Assembly: GCA_004335835.1 (NCBI GenBank)
Contig: RWJK01001539.1
Coordinates: forward strand, 33,896 to 97,895
Source: Scenedesmus sp. ARA3
Lineage: Eukaryota; Chlorophyta; Chlorophyceae; Sphaeropleales; Scenedesmaceae
Direction: 5' to 3'
DNA length: 64,000 bases
The notes under the pieces were generated by a model. The model had not been told where the DNA came from and did no database searches. It worked only from the letters and a program-made list of their open reading frames with translations. Both the position numbers and the translations under genes were made by a program. Shown here piece after piece: positions 23,614 through 35,672 of the stretch (the first letter of the stretch is position 1; each line of letters opens with the position of its first letter).

Positions 23614-25059
23614 GAGCAGGTGGTGCTGGTGGGCAACAGCTTGGGCGGCTATGCGTGCCTCAACGCAGCTGTTAAGAGTCCGGAGCTAATTAGGTGAGGC
23701 AAGGTACATGTTGTGTCACCAGTCATGTTGACACGCGCCCCCAGGCAGCATTGCTGCTGACCTCCCAGCACACTTGGTTATGCTCGTACCTTTTGCTTCT
23801 CGACCCTCCTTGCTAGTCAACCCTGCTTGCTATTCGATCCTCCCTGTCAAGTCCTCACCCACCCAGTTGCCACTGCTCACCTTGTCTGCATGCTGCTCTT
23901 TTCTGCTCTTTTCATCCCTTCCCAGGGGAGTGGCGCTGCTCAACTCTGCAGGGCCGCTGCAGGACAGCGATGCGCCTGAGCTGGCTGAGCCGCTGCCTGT
24001 GCCCTGGTATGGCGGGATCAGGGACGGCCTGACAGCTGTCGTGAAGCGTGTCGTGTTGTATTTTGCGTTTCAGCGCGCCAAGCAGCCGGAGCGCATCAAG
24101 GAGGTGCTGCAGATGGTGTACTCGTCAAACGGTGAGCGTGCAGATTAAGTTGTATGTGGGGCACTGACTTGACTTGCCATGCTTTCTGCAAAACGCATTG
24201 TTTGTGCAGGGTGTGGTGCCAAGACAGTGTACTGCTTAGCTACTGGGCATGGTGACACAGCGCATCAAAAACAATCTGAGGAAAGATGTAATCAAGTACA
24301 CAATGGAAAAGGCACTCAACAAATGGCTGTTTTTGCCCCGCAGACACAATCGATGAGGACCTGGTGGACAGCATTGTGGTGCCTGCCAGTGACCCCTCAG
24401 CAGCCGAGGTCTTCTACCGCATCAACAGCAGCAAGGCACCCTCCGTGTCCGTGAACCAGCTGCTGAAGCAGATGCGCGGCTCGCGGCTGCCGCTGCTGCT
24501 GCTGTGGGGTGACCTGGACCCCTGGATCACGCCAAAGAGGGTGAGCAGGCCGTAACTGTCAGCAGCAGCACATTGTCCTTGAGCCAAACAAGCAAGGGAC
24601 GGTGTGGGCATGCAGTAGAGTGCATCAGCAGCAGCAGCTGCAGCAGCAGCATCTTCAACCATCGCATGAGCCTGCAGCAGGGTGAGCATGCAGTGCAGAC
24701 TACATGCAACAACAGTTCTTCTGCTGCACAGCCAAGTCTAGTCTACAGTTGATTTAGGGTGTTTTTGGAGCAGCTCTTGACACAGGCTTGCCAGCTGGCA
24801 TGATTCCCCACTATCTGCTGCTGGTTGTCACCGAGCTGAGTTGCCATTGGTATCACTGCCATGGCTGCGCAGTGCTTATAATGTTTGTGACCTGCCCAAG
24901 CATCTCTTCTGTCATGTTTTGCAGGCGGACCGCATCCAGCAGCTGTACCCAGAAGCGGAGCGGGTGCGGCTGCAGTCCGGGCACTGCCCCCATGACGACA
25001 CACCAGAGGAGGCGAATGCTGCACTGCTGGAGTGGCTGGAGCGTGTGTACAAGCGCTAA
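22258..25059 (+). CDS. CLD1: Plastid alpha/beta hydrolase, CHLOROPHYLL DEPHYTYLASE 1-like, 391 aa
   Basis: Exons: 22258-22440, 22723-22780, 23022-23080, 23356-23693, 23926-24131, 24344-24540, 24925-25059 (TAA); 392 codons including stop. The N-terminus is Ser/Ala/Arg-rich like a chloroplast transit peptide. A twin-arginine stretch (LNRR), a hydrophobic segment and an AxA site follow, resembling a thylakoid-lumen signal. The catalytic domain opens with WNFWEWQGHRVHYITAG, then LLIHGYGAS (oxyanion region), the nucleophile elbow GNSLGG, the acid in WGDLDPW, and the histidine in SGHCPHDD. The LDLLGFGWSEKAL and GVALLNSAG segments match the plant CLD1 family, which removes phytol from chlorophyll during photosystem repair. 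A run of about 15 Ser codons (23569-23613) is inserted just before the nucleophile strand. Other plastid MHPC-type hydrolases such as pheophytinase are a less likely alternative. Confidence 0.82.
23569..23613 (+). repeat. AGC trinucleotide run encoding polyserine inside the hydrolase
   Basis: Thirteen AGC plus two AGT codons in frame, between the helix ending GDFIKEVVHAGGA and the strand leading to GNSLGG. It lies at a surface-loop position just ahead of the catalytic serine, so it is probably tolerated. Length polymorphism is likely. Confidence 0.9.
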
Positions 25060-26096
25060 GCCAGCACACTCGTGGGGTGCAAGGGTGGTGGCATAGATGC
25101 AGTGACCCGTGCCGTCCTTCTTACTATGCACTACCAATGTAGTGCTATGATGCGTAGTGTTTGACTCGGCACTTTATCATCTCATCATACTGTCGTATCA
25201 CAAGTAGCATGTTGGACAACTGCTCAGCTAGAGTACTCAAGCCAGCGTGCAGCCATCGTGTGAGCAGTGCTCATTGCAAAGATGTCAGCTCTTGGGTGAG
25301 GCTTCGTTGTTGTCCGTGAACACTTGACAGCTTTGAGGTTGTGTACAACAGCGGCTTTTAAGTTTGACATGTTGCGTCATGTTTTTTTGTTGTCACTGGC
25401 CATGATTGTGCGTGCTGTCACAGCTGTCGCAGTGCAGCATCGCTTGCCGGTTGTGTTTGCCCACCAGCGTTGTCCACATGTTTTGTGCGGGTTGTTTGCC
25501 AGATCGGGCGCTTGAGTGTACTACGCTAGTAGCCCGCCAGTGTCAAGCGTAAACCGGGTTGGGCGATTTTGGTAATCCCTGCGTACCTATACCTGGTATC
25601 TTGTGTTGGCACGGGGTGTTTACAGGCAGCGGTATTTCAGGCTGTCTGCCAGAAGTACAAAGTGAACGGCTAGTTCCAGCATGCTTTCCATGTGATTCCC
25701 TGCACCGACCAGGACATCTGCAAGCTGGTGACAATTGCAGGCAGACCAACGGACACATGTCATCACCTTTCGGAGGTTGTATCGCAGCCAGAACTAAGAC
25801 CATTACTGCCAGACGTGTTTGTGTCAGGTTAAGGCGTATGTATGTGATACATGAAGGCACATAGTACCCCTGCCGAGGCTGCGCCGAGACAAACCTGGAG
25901 ATATTAAAGTGCCGTCGCCCCGTGGATTTTCGCCATCCCGTAGCTTCGCGCATTTCTTTATCAAGGCAGGCACCGTCACACTTGCTGGTCCTAAGTGAAG
26001 CTGGCAGCGACAGCCGTGTTTTCATTGGAGCCTGCAGCAGCAGCACCAGGGGCAGTGCTGGTGCAGCAGCAACATCACACATTGCAGCAGAGCAGG
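25060..26096. other. Intergenic, 3' flank of CLD1-like gene and promoter of secreted gene
   Basis: Tandem plus-strand neighbours. No gene or recognisable RNA was found. Composition drops in Gln/Ala-type repeats compared with coding regions. No close TGTAA was found behind the stop at 25059. Confidence 0.45.
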
Positions 26097-29000
26097 ATGC
26101 GTGCAGTTGTGCTTGCTGTGTGCATCTGCTGGGCCGCAGCGGCTGTGTACGCATACAGGTATGGTTACGGCTGCCTGTGTAGTCGTCTACATGCGCTAAA
26201 CTGCCTGAAATGCGCATGCACTGCAGGTCAGTGATGTGCTGGTGTGCGTGCTCTGCCTTGCAACACATGCTGAATGGCAGCAGTATTGAGGACTGAGATA
26301 GAGTTAAGTTACACGGGCCAGGAAGCCATTCTTTGGTTTAGTGGTCTTCCAGCACAGCTGGGCAGCTTGCAAGCTGCTCTCAAGTTGGCGGGTAGTGCTA
26401 CACTCCACCTGGTTTGTGCGTGTGTGCATCACCTGCCTGCAGAACTCATGCAACCTCCCAGTCGCAGCTCACCCGGCAGCTGCAGGACAGCTGCAGCGGG
26501 CACCCGCAGCTCACCCTGGTGAATGAGGCGCCATTCAGCGACATGTTTGAGGACGCGAAAGGGCAGACAAAGTGAGCGGCATGCAATGTACAGCACACAT
26601 AGAGTAAGGAGCTGACGGTCAGCTGAACTCACTAAAGGTGGTATTGCTGTTTTGGTGCGGCAGCAGCACCAGTCTCAAGTGACACTGCAATACACACCTT
26701 GCATGTCAGCTGAACACCAGATACCATCTGATTACACACTAGCATGCACAACATGCCACATGCTCCTTTTGCCATGCGTATGTGCAGGTTTGAGGGCAGT
26801 GCACTCGCGCTGCTGCAAGGCAAAGCGTGGGTCGCCTTCGACAACATGTTTGCGCTGGCGCGGCTGCCTGCTGACCTGGACAGCAGCAGCAACAGCAATG
26901 GTGATGAGCCTGTGCTGATTGGGCAGCCAGCCGCCAGCAGTCAGTATGAGGTGCGTGGGATCTATATGTTTGCTAGTATCTGTATGTTTTGCTTCATAGT
27001 TCAGTGAAAGCGCGGGTGAGTTCTTCAACCTGCAGCTGCTTCAAGATTTTATTGAGCTGGCTTTGCGCGATGCATCACATAGGGCGCGCAGCTAGCTGCA
27101 AGCTGCTGTTTCGAAAAACACATGCACAGCAGTTGTGTATGCGTGCTCTGTGGCAGACATTGAGATAGAGTCTGTGAGTGCATGAGGCGCCAAGCCCAGT
27201 TGCAGAAATGCTGCGCATCTTTCACAGCTGACTGTTACGAGCTACGTCTGCTGTGTTTGCAGGCCTTAACATATGACAGCAGTACTGGACGGCTGCTGGT
27301 GGTTGTTGAAGGGGTGGACACAGGAAAAGGGATCATGCCATACGTGCATGTAAGTGCAGCAACGTTTTCACAGCCATCATACTTGTGACGCAGAGTTCGG
27401 ACACCACTAGGCAACGCAGCAGACCGGCGTATCCGCACGTGCTCAAAGCTGTGTTAACAACACGTAAATGAGGCGAGATCCAACTGATGGCGGTACCGCC
27501 GCATCGTGCTGTCACCAGTTGGCTTGTCAGCAGCTGTGCTTTCTGCTGTACTACATCTGCGCATGCCTAGAAGCAGAACGGGTTGCCACCTTTGTTTGGC
27601 GCCAAGTATTCATCACCTGTTTCTGACTGCTGCAGGAGCTGGCGGTGCAGGCTGGCAGCGCAGGCGCTGCCTTAGTGCAGAAGTGCCCAGTCAACTTCAA
27701 GCTGGCGTCTGCAAACAAGGGCTTTGAGGGAGCACATGTGTTCAAGGGCAAGGACGGCGGCAGGTACCTGCTCGGTCTGTGCGAAGGTGGGCGCGCAGCA
27801 GCACTGGGATGGCGCAGCGCCCGTGCGTGCTGCGGCAGTCTGAACTCCGCACAAACGCATGAGGTTCAAGAGATGCTGCTGATGGATGGTGCAGGCTTCC
27901 ATTACTGCATGGCTCAGGTGTTACGCATGCCGCACTGCCGCACTGCTGCTGCTGCAGGCAACTTCTGCAGCATTACTGCATTACTACATCCTGCACTGCT
28001 CAGGTGTTACGCATGCTGCACTGCCGCACTGCTGCTGCTGCTGCTGCAGGCAACTTTTGCAGCTCTGGTGAGAAGGGCAGGCGGCCTGGCAACGGGCGGC
28101 TGTTGGTCACAAAGTTCAACGGCAAGGCTGCAGGCGCGGGCTGTGCCTGGGACTACGTGAAGACGCTCAACATCCCCTCAGACGCGTACTTTGAAGACTA
28201 TTCAGACATTGCGGTGTCGGGGAACCAGGTGAGGCCGCCTGCAGCAGGGAGTTGCACAGCACAGTGGACGGCATGAGCCACCATGCTGCTGCTGGCTGAG
28301 ATGTCCTTGCAGTTCCTGTGCACCAGCTGCCCTGGTGAATGCGGTGCTCGCTCAAGTCCACCACACAGCCCCTGCATGCCATCTGATGCTCACCTGCAGC
28401 CTCAGGCATGCCGTACCACAGTGCGGCTGTTGGCTGGTGGTGTTATGTATTTATTGCATGTCGATGCATGCAAGCAGGCTAGCGACATACCTACTGTGAT
28501 GTGTGCTCTGCTGTGCCCGGCAGGTGGCCATCATCTCCCAGGCCAGCTCATCGCTGTGGCTGGGCAGCTTTGACTTTGACGCCCTGGCCTTCGCGCCTGG
28601 CAAGGGCAGCGTGTTTGACTTCCCGCGCACAGACAAATGCAATGTGAGTGGTTGCTGCAAGAGCGCACAGAAAAATGCAATGTGAGTGGTTGCTGCAAGA
28701 GCGGCGCTAAGCCTCATATGCTCTTTGGCAAGCCGTAGCTGTCAGCTGCATGGCATGGTGGCTGGTGGGCCGCTAAGAAGCACAGAGCAGCGGGACATGG
28801 CACTCAAAGACTGCTGCATTGTACACGTCTGCAACTCTTTTCAGTTTGCGGATTAGTTTGCACAGCTGAGTCCTGCATGCTGCAGAACACAGTTGCTTGC
28901 CTGCTTGCATGCTGTACAAGGACCATCAGTTGTTGTTCCTTTGCGTTGCTGCAGGTCAAGTACTGCAATGTGGAGGGCATCGCCTTCCTTGGGGCCGGCC

Positions 29001-29098
29001 GCTTCCTGGTGGTCAGCGACAAGGCCAGCAGCAGCAAGCAGGCAGACAGGTGCCAGAAGCACGACCAGCGCATAAGCACCTTTGCGCTGCCACAGTAG
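26097..29098 (+). CDS. Secreted beta-propeller-like protein (phytase/SdiA-regulated-like fold suspected), 344 aa
   Basis: Exons: 26097-26158, 26443-26571, 26788-26950, 27263-27349, 27636-27786, 28050-28228, 28524-28643, 28955-29098 (TAG); 345 codons including stop. The chosen ATG gives a clean signal peptide of about 19 residues (MRAVVLAVCICWAAAAVYAY); an upstream in-frame ATG would bury it. The mature part has repeated strand-rich blocks: FEGSAL, YEALTYDSSTGRLLVVVEG, NKGFEGAHVF with GGRYLLGLCEG, NGRLLVTKFNG, EDYSDIAVSGNQVAIISQ, VEGIAFLGAGRFLVVSD. Such F/VEG-A and LLVV spacing is typical of esterase-like phytase and SdiA-regulated propellers, so a secreted propeller is likely, but the family is inferred. 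Even cysteine pairs (LCEGNFC, KCNVKYCN) fit an extracellular protein. The exon-6 acceptor and the exon-7 donor are both locally duplicated. Confidence 0.75.
27913..28062 (+). repeat. Duplicated 3' splice site ahead of exon 6
   Basis: A segment of about 58-64 bp starting ctcaggtgttacgcatgc occurs at 27913-27970 and 27999-28062. Each copy ends in a CTG run, CAG, and gcaactt-tgcag. The second copy supplies the modelled acceptor (exon starts 28050). The first offers an equivalent acceptor at 27959. Confidence 0.85.
28632..28706 (+). repeat. Duplicated 5' splice site after exon 7
   Basis: The block aaatgcaatgtgagtggttg and its flank (ending tgctgcaagagcg) occurs twice about 38 bp apart. It copies the end of exon 7 with its GTGAGT donor. 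Use of the second donor would add a few codons. Confidence 0.85.
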
Positions 29099-30396
29099 AG
29101 GCAGCCTGGCATGCTGTGGCTGGCCAGGAGTGGAGTTGCAAATGGGTTTACTGCTGCTGTCCCTGCTGCGGCCTTTTCATGGGATAACCGACCCCAAGGC
29201 GTCTGTGGGGTTGGGTTTAGGCGGCCAACAGGAATAAGTTGTGCGGTCAACACACCAGCCAAAATGAAGCTGCTGCAGTGAGGAGCTGCAGCAGCTGATG
29301 GCCAGCTGGTCTGTTTGCCAGGGGGCCTGCTGCAACAGTTAAACGAGCTGGCCACAACTTGTGTACAATTTCAGCATGCATTGATTTGGTTTGGCACCAT
29401 ACAATAACACATTGCGTGTTTACACCAAGTCAAAACAGTCGATTGCTTACAAGTTGACGGGGGTTTACATGTCAGCAGTTAAACAACTTTGGGGTGGCAA
29501 GCCCATGCTGCTGCTTATCTTACTGGTGGTGCTCAGCAGGTTGTAGGCTACAACAACCTTGTGCTGGTCTGCTGATGAAGTTTTGTCGTTTTACTAACAC
29601 GCCCTGCCATCTCAGCTGTGATGGTCACCATGTGTGCAAATTTTGGAAGCCTGCCATGCTCTGAAACACTGTGCGGTGTACTTCCTAGTTGACGCTTCTC
29701 AGAAGGCACTGTGGTTGAACTGCCATGACATGTGTGGTGGCGTGGAGATCTGTAGGCCGGCTCTCTTGTTGTTTGACTTTACCGTAATGTTTGTCACCAC
29801 ATTGGAGCAGTGCAGTGCGCATTGCCGCACCAGTCGGGCAGCGGCTGCCAGAGGGGCTTTGGGACTCCCAAGTTGGAATCCTGTTGATGTAACAAGCAAC
29901 AGCCTTGCACAGACCTGCATGCTCCTTCAGCGCATCGTCGAGTGGACTTAGAATTGGTCTTGAGTTTACCAGGCTGTGGGCTCAACACGCTTGGATGCTG
30001 GGGTGCTGGGGTGCTTCGAAGGGTACATTCTGTCTGGTCATTTGCAATGCTGCCCCTCTTTACAGCACCTCAGCAAGTCCCATCAGGTTTTTTCCACGCA
30101 GGATTGACACCTGGCATTGAACACGCTTTGATTACTGATCGTACAAATTTACAGAGTACAGAAGCGGTACTTTGTATCACTGCACAAGCGCAGGCAAAAG
30201 GATGAGTCACAGACGCAAATGCCAACATGTGTAACAGACTGGGCACACGTTTGGCAAAGCGAGCCACAATGCAGATGCATATCCATTCGTGGTGCACAGG
30301 GTAGCATGGCCGCACACGCATATACTGTGTTTCAGCAGTGCGTTGAAATCCATGCCAAGCCCAATCTTGAACATGCACTTGCTGACCCGTGACACG
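29099..30396. other. Convergent intergenic region
   Basis: Lies between the stops of the secreted gene (+) and the UIM hydrolase (-). It holds a plus-strand TGTAA at 29888-29892 (distant) and a minus-strand TGTAA at 30149-30153. No gene was found. Confidence 0.5.
30149..30153 (-). terminator. TGTAA poly(A) signal of the UIM hydrolase gene
   Basis: Minus-strand TGTAA about 245 nt beyond the stop at 30397; fits the transcript end. Confidence 0.5.
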
Positions 30397-31000
30397 CTAC
30401 ACAGTGGGTGCTGCGCTCTGCTGCTGCTCCTGCTGCTGGTGCTGCTCTTGCTGCTCTTCATGCCGTTGATGGCCCCGCAGCGACTCCGAACTCCCATGCT
30501 GCTGCTGCTGCTGCTCCTGCAGTGCCGGCAGCAGCAACAACGGGTCCCTTTCCAACTGCCGCTGCTCATCTTCTAGCCCTGCTGCTGCTGCTGCTGCTGC
30601 TGCTGCAACGCCAGCTGCTAATCCATCGCCAGTCCCGCCCGGCATCCCACCACCATCAGCGCCTTCAAGCAGCAGCTCTTCATCAGCATCACCATCAAGG
30701 CTGTACTGAGACACCAGCAAGTGTGAGACTTGTTCCGACTGCTGCTCCTGCAGCAGCTGCAACGGCACCGCACCAGGCTGGCCCTGCAGCAGCGGCAGCA
30801 GCGGCAGATCAGCAGCAGGCTGCTGGTGCGGCTGTGCTTGCCGCTCCTGCTGCTGTAACTCCGCAAGCGACAGCGCTATCGCCTGCTGCAACATCTCCTC
30901 CTCCTCTTGCAGCGACAGCGGCACACGGCTGACCTGCTGCTGCTGCTGCTGCTGCTGCTGGCTTGGCTGCACCGACCCCAAAGCTGCTGGAGGGTCTAGT

Positions 31001-31033
<33 letters not shown>

Positions 31034-34000
31034 ATCTCTTGCAATGATGCAGCTATGGCGGCAGCCAAGTCATCTTCAGCAGAAAGTGCATGTGCCGCTC
31101 CTGCCAGTGCCCAGGTGCCTTGCAACCGCTGCTGACGATGCTGCAGCCACGGTGCCTGCTGCTGCTGCTGCTGCTCTAGTTGCACAGACTCTGGATCTAA
31201 GGGCCCTAGCACATCTGCGCCAGCTGCTGCTTGCGCTGGACCCTGCTGCTGCTGCTGCCTCTGCCCTGCTGCAGCAGTTGCTGTGTCTCCAGCCACGGGT
31301 GAGGTACCAAATCTCGGCAGCTGCGGGGCACTCACACTGCTGCTGTCGCTACCGGCTGCTGCACCATTCGCTGCAGCGCCATCCGTTGCCGCCGCAGCAT
31401 TGCTGCCAGTTGCATTGCCTCTGAACAGCAGCAGCCGCTTCAGCTGCTGCCCGCCTGCTGCAAGCAAGGCGGCACCAGGGCTGCTGCTGCGCACAGTGCT
31501 GCTGCTGCTGCTGGCCTGCCGGCCAGCAGGGGCTGACTCATTCCTCTGCCGCCGGCCTGCAGCAGGACTTCTGCTGCCACTGTTGCTGCCGCCCGCTGCG
31601 GCGCCTGCTGCTGCTGCTGCTGCTGCATTGGATGAAGACGAGAGCCCCAAGGGACCACCTGCAGCTACCGGCAGTGGTATCGCGCCGAGATCACCTCTGC
31701 TGCCAACTTCAAAGCCATCTGCAACTAGCTGTGCGCGCAAGCCATCCAAATCATGCAGGTGGCGGTGGCGCCTGCTATGCTGCTCCTGATGCTGCTGCTG
31801 CTGCAGCCCCGCCGGCAGCTGCGCAACCCTGCTGCCGCCAGGGCTCATGCTGCTGCCGCTGCTGCCTGCCGTCGGCCGTGATGGGCTGCTGAACGCACTC
31901 CTGCTGCCTGCACCGGCCGCGCGAGGCGAGTTCAAGCCATCCCTGCACCCGTCTGCTCCAGCGCTGCCACTGCTGCTGCCGCTACCCACCCTAGCTGGTT
32001 CAGCCTCTGCATACTCAGCTGCTGCTGCCGGGTCATCCAGCAGCAGTGCCGCTGCTGCTGCCTGCCTGTCCTCTGGCGCCAGGTCACTGAGTGAGGTGAC
32101 TCCCTCAAAGCTCCAGGGGGTGTTGATGAAGCCGTTGGCCCTGTCCACCTGCTCCGGTGGCTCGCCAGCCAGGTTGAGCGAGCCGTGGCGCAGCAGCTGC
32201 TGCGTGTCAGCCTGCGGGTGCAGCCATTTTCCAGCAGCCGGATGAGGGTTGGCTTTGCATTTTAGGTGGAGCATCACGAAGTGCCAGCAATGAGCAAGAC
32301 GCAGCAGCCGCAACCAGGCAACTCAGCAATCAGCCAATCAGTATGCGTGCATCATGCAATGCGGCAAGCGCACCGTGTGCCCTGGCAGCAGCACCAGGTC
32401 CAGCTTGAGCTGCTGGTGGAAGAAGCAGCACACGCTGGAGTAGAAGAAGGCGGGCCGCGGGTGGTTGTGGTCGCCGTCAAAGCGCACGATGTTCTTGTAA
32501 ACAGCGTAGGCCCCCGCGCTGTTGTAGGCCTCGTGCAGCTTTTCTGCACGCCACAGCGGCAGCGGCAGCAGCAGGGGCAGGGGCAGCAGCAGGGGCAGTG
32601 TATTTAACATGCATTCCAGAGCTGTAGAGAGTATCCTGCATGTCAGTGGATGCGACGTGGTACTATACCAACTGACGGAGCCACGCCACCACTTGCGTGA
32701 CATTTCAGCGATGCAATCACCGTGGTGATGAGTGGCCAGCTGCCCTTGCCTCTGCTGCAGCTTTTTCTGTGTGTCAACCACCAACCACTACCCCACCTGT
32801 GACAAGGAGCAGCAATGCAACCTCACAACAAGCAACGCAAGCAGAAAAAAGCAAGCAGCAGCAAGTCATCTCCGCCCTGCGCACCTGTGTGGTGTATGCC
32901 GATGAAGCTGTCCTCCCGGCCATGCCCAAACATGGCAGGGATGAGCGAGCGGCCCACAGCGTCCAGCGGCGCCACCGCGTTGATGTCCGCGCCCGCCTTG
33001 CGCTTCACGCTCGCACGCATCAGCTTCAGCGCCAGCTTCAGCATCACCTGCAAGGAAGCGCGCACCGCCACATTATACATCAACAAAACTGTAGTGCAAG
33101 CACACTAAAAGTACTGTTGCAGCTAAGCAAGCTGTGCGGGGTACAACTGTGGCAAACTGACGACCTCGCACACGCAGCAGTGTAGGTGTGCGCGCAGTGC
33201 CCGCACGTGCAGTCAGTGGTGCTGACCAACAGCAGCGACATGTGTGCACTAATCAAAGACCAAACGCTGCACTTCGCACTCACAGACATGCAGACGGCGC
33301 TGCTCTCTATCATCAAGAAGCCAGGCAACCAGCCAGCTATGCAGCCAGGCACACAGCCAGGCATGCTGCTCCCACCTTGGGTATGGGCAGCCGCTGGCTG
33401 ACCACAATCTCCAGCATGAGGTCTGTCAGCCGGCTGAAGGGGCTGTCAAGCACCTGGCAGCACCACACAGGATACAGGCAGCACAGGCAGCAGCAGCTCA
33501 GACTGCAGCGTGCAGGGCAACTCAAGCTGTTGCGAGGGGTCTTGGGCAGTGCCTCCTCCTAGACGAGGCTCTTGCTGCACCAGCAGATGCGACATACGCC
33601 ACAGTCCGGGATCCTGTTGCTGTGCTGGTGTAGTTTCACTGCGAAGCAAAGCAGCTGTCCGTTTGCAACATCTCAATGCCGCATAGCTCATCGCACATGC
33701 GCTGCCAACGAAACCCCTCACTGCTTGTATGAACTGGACCCTGCCGCCTGACACAACACCCTCACCATGCCAGCGATGTCAGGGTCACGTGCACTGTACA
33801 GCAGCGCAGTGACAGCGCCCATGGAGCGGCCCCACAGCCCGATGCTGCTCACGCCGCCCTGCGTCCTCAGGTGGTCGATCACGACCGCCAAATCATCCAC
33901 CTCATGTGCACCCAGCGTGACCCACTTGCCATCAGACAGCCCAGAGCCCTGCAGGACACCGCGCAGGATAATGCACAGCATCAGCAACAGCAGCAGCTGG

Positions 34001-35384
34001 GGTTGATGCAGGAGGGCAGCAGGGGAGCAGTGCAAGGAGGTGGTGCAGGTGGTGCAAGTACACTGTCGCTGCTGCTGGCGCTGCCTTTGCTGACGTATGT
34101 CTATTGCCAGCCTAGCGGCAATGTTGGTTGTGCTCACGATTGCTTTCAAAAGGCAAGCATGAAACAGCAAGCACTATGGCGAGGTGTAATGTAATGTATT
34201 GTCAACTTGCAACTGTGAACGGGTGCAAGTAGAGCCCCCTCACGTTGGTACTTGTTAATTAGCAAGTAAACAGACATGCTGGCGCTATGCGCAACAGTGC
34301 TGATGCTTCAGCAGCATCTATTTGCTGTGCTTCTGCTACTGAACACGCTGCGGCTGTCTCTGCTGCTGATGGCTCAACCTGCACAATCATGTTTGAATCG
34401 ATCAAGCAGGCTCTTACGGTGAAGTCAAAGGCGACCACACCGACCCCACAGGGCAGCAGGTGCCACACAGCCTCCTCTGCGTCGCGCCTGCTGCCGCTGT
34501 TGCAGTGGCAGTACACCACAACTGGCAGCTTGTCATCCCGCGTCTCGGTATTCATGGGCAGGTAGTGGCTGACCATGATCTGCTGCCCAAGCTTGCTCTT
34601 CTGCAGTGACAGCAGCAGCAGCACATTACTTTTGCTGATTGCGGGATGCAAAAGGGCTGGTGTAGAGATGTGCTTAGACATCAGCTGTTGGGTGCACGCA
34701 CACTGCACTGCTCGCCGACTTTTGGCACTGCTGTCTGCCAACTATACCATTGAGCTGACAGCTGCCCGCTGCTGCTGCTGCATCTGCTACCTGCCAATCT
34801 GCAGGAAGCATGGATTTGACTGGGTATCGGTCAAATGCATGTGACACCGCACTATGTGCAGTAGGCGCAGCTGGCAAAAGCAGCTCTGCAGATGCTGCTG
34901 TGCATCCACGACTTCTGTCCTCTCTGCTTGCTGCCTCGGCTCCTGCTGCTGTTGTCCTGTGGGCACTGCTGTTCCTGCTGTGTGGCATGCAGGGTGCTCT
35001 CACCAGCTCATAGTCAATGCGCGATGCCTCCATGTTGCCAACCATGAAGGCATGTGTGCGCCCTCCCAGCAGCTCCTCAGGGCTGTACACATCCCTGTGA
35101 GCAGCAGCAGGTGTGCTGTGCTTGCTGCTTGTTGGAATTGAGCGGTACGAGGGGATGGATGCATACCAGCAGCTAGCAATCTGTATCTGCTGCATCACGC
35201 TGCTGTCAGCACTCGCAGGAATGCCGCCATGTGCAAGCAAAATAAGGCACTCCACTGCAACGGGCATGCACCATCCACAGCAAGTGTGCAGGCAAGCCAA
35301 CCCCTTGATGCTGTGATGTGTTGCTGTTGCCCACCTGGGTGGTCTGCAAATGGCATCAACCAGCTGGTCCCAGATGCCAGCCAT
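30397..35384 (-). CDS. Serine alpha/beta hydrolase with C-terminal ubiquitin-interacting motifs, 910 aa
   Basis: Exons: 35384-35335, 35094-35004, 34600-34418, 33948-33766, 33453-33376, 33047-32885, 32543-32374, 32211-30397; 911 codons including stop. The N-terminal roughly 305 residues match the plant alpha/beta-hydrolase family that begins with a QLVDAICRPPR-type motif: SHYLP, VVYCHCNSGSR (oxyanion region), FDFTGSGLSDG, nucleophile elbow WGRSMGA, LDSPFS, acid in GHGREDSFI, and histidine in DGDHNHPRP. The catalytic triad is intact; the substrate is unknown. The last exon encodes about 600 residues rich in Gln, Ala and Ser. It contains at least two UIMs: EEEEMLQQAIALSLAEL and EDDLAAAIAASLQEM, each with the acidic start and the A-x-x-S core. 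Ubiquitin binding is therefore likely. No targeting signal is seen, so it is probably cytosolic. A TGTAA lies 245 nt past the stop. Confidence 0.85.
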
Positions 35385-35672
35385 GGAGCCAGCGGCAAAG
35401 ATCCCAAAGTAATAATACTATGCTTCGCTTCGGTGCTCATGAAGGAGACCATCGCTGAGGCATGGTTTGCGATGCACTGCACTGCTTATCAGCAGGTGCA
35501 GGAAGCTGCACTCGTATACGCGCGAAACTTTTGGTTTGAAGCAACGTCGACTAATACATTTGCCTCGCTAGAGGCTGTTTCCGAGAGGCTCGGCCTTATC
35601 AGCAATCGATCGCAGCTACTGTCCGCCTCAACAGGCTCTCAATACAATCTGATGTTGAAAACCATACGTAGG

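Noticed and set aside
30408..32245. Plus-strand open frames opposite the UIM hydrolase tail
   Set aside because: Complement of polyQ/polyA codons; no start context, splicing or family similarity.
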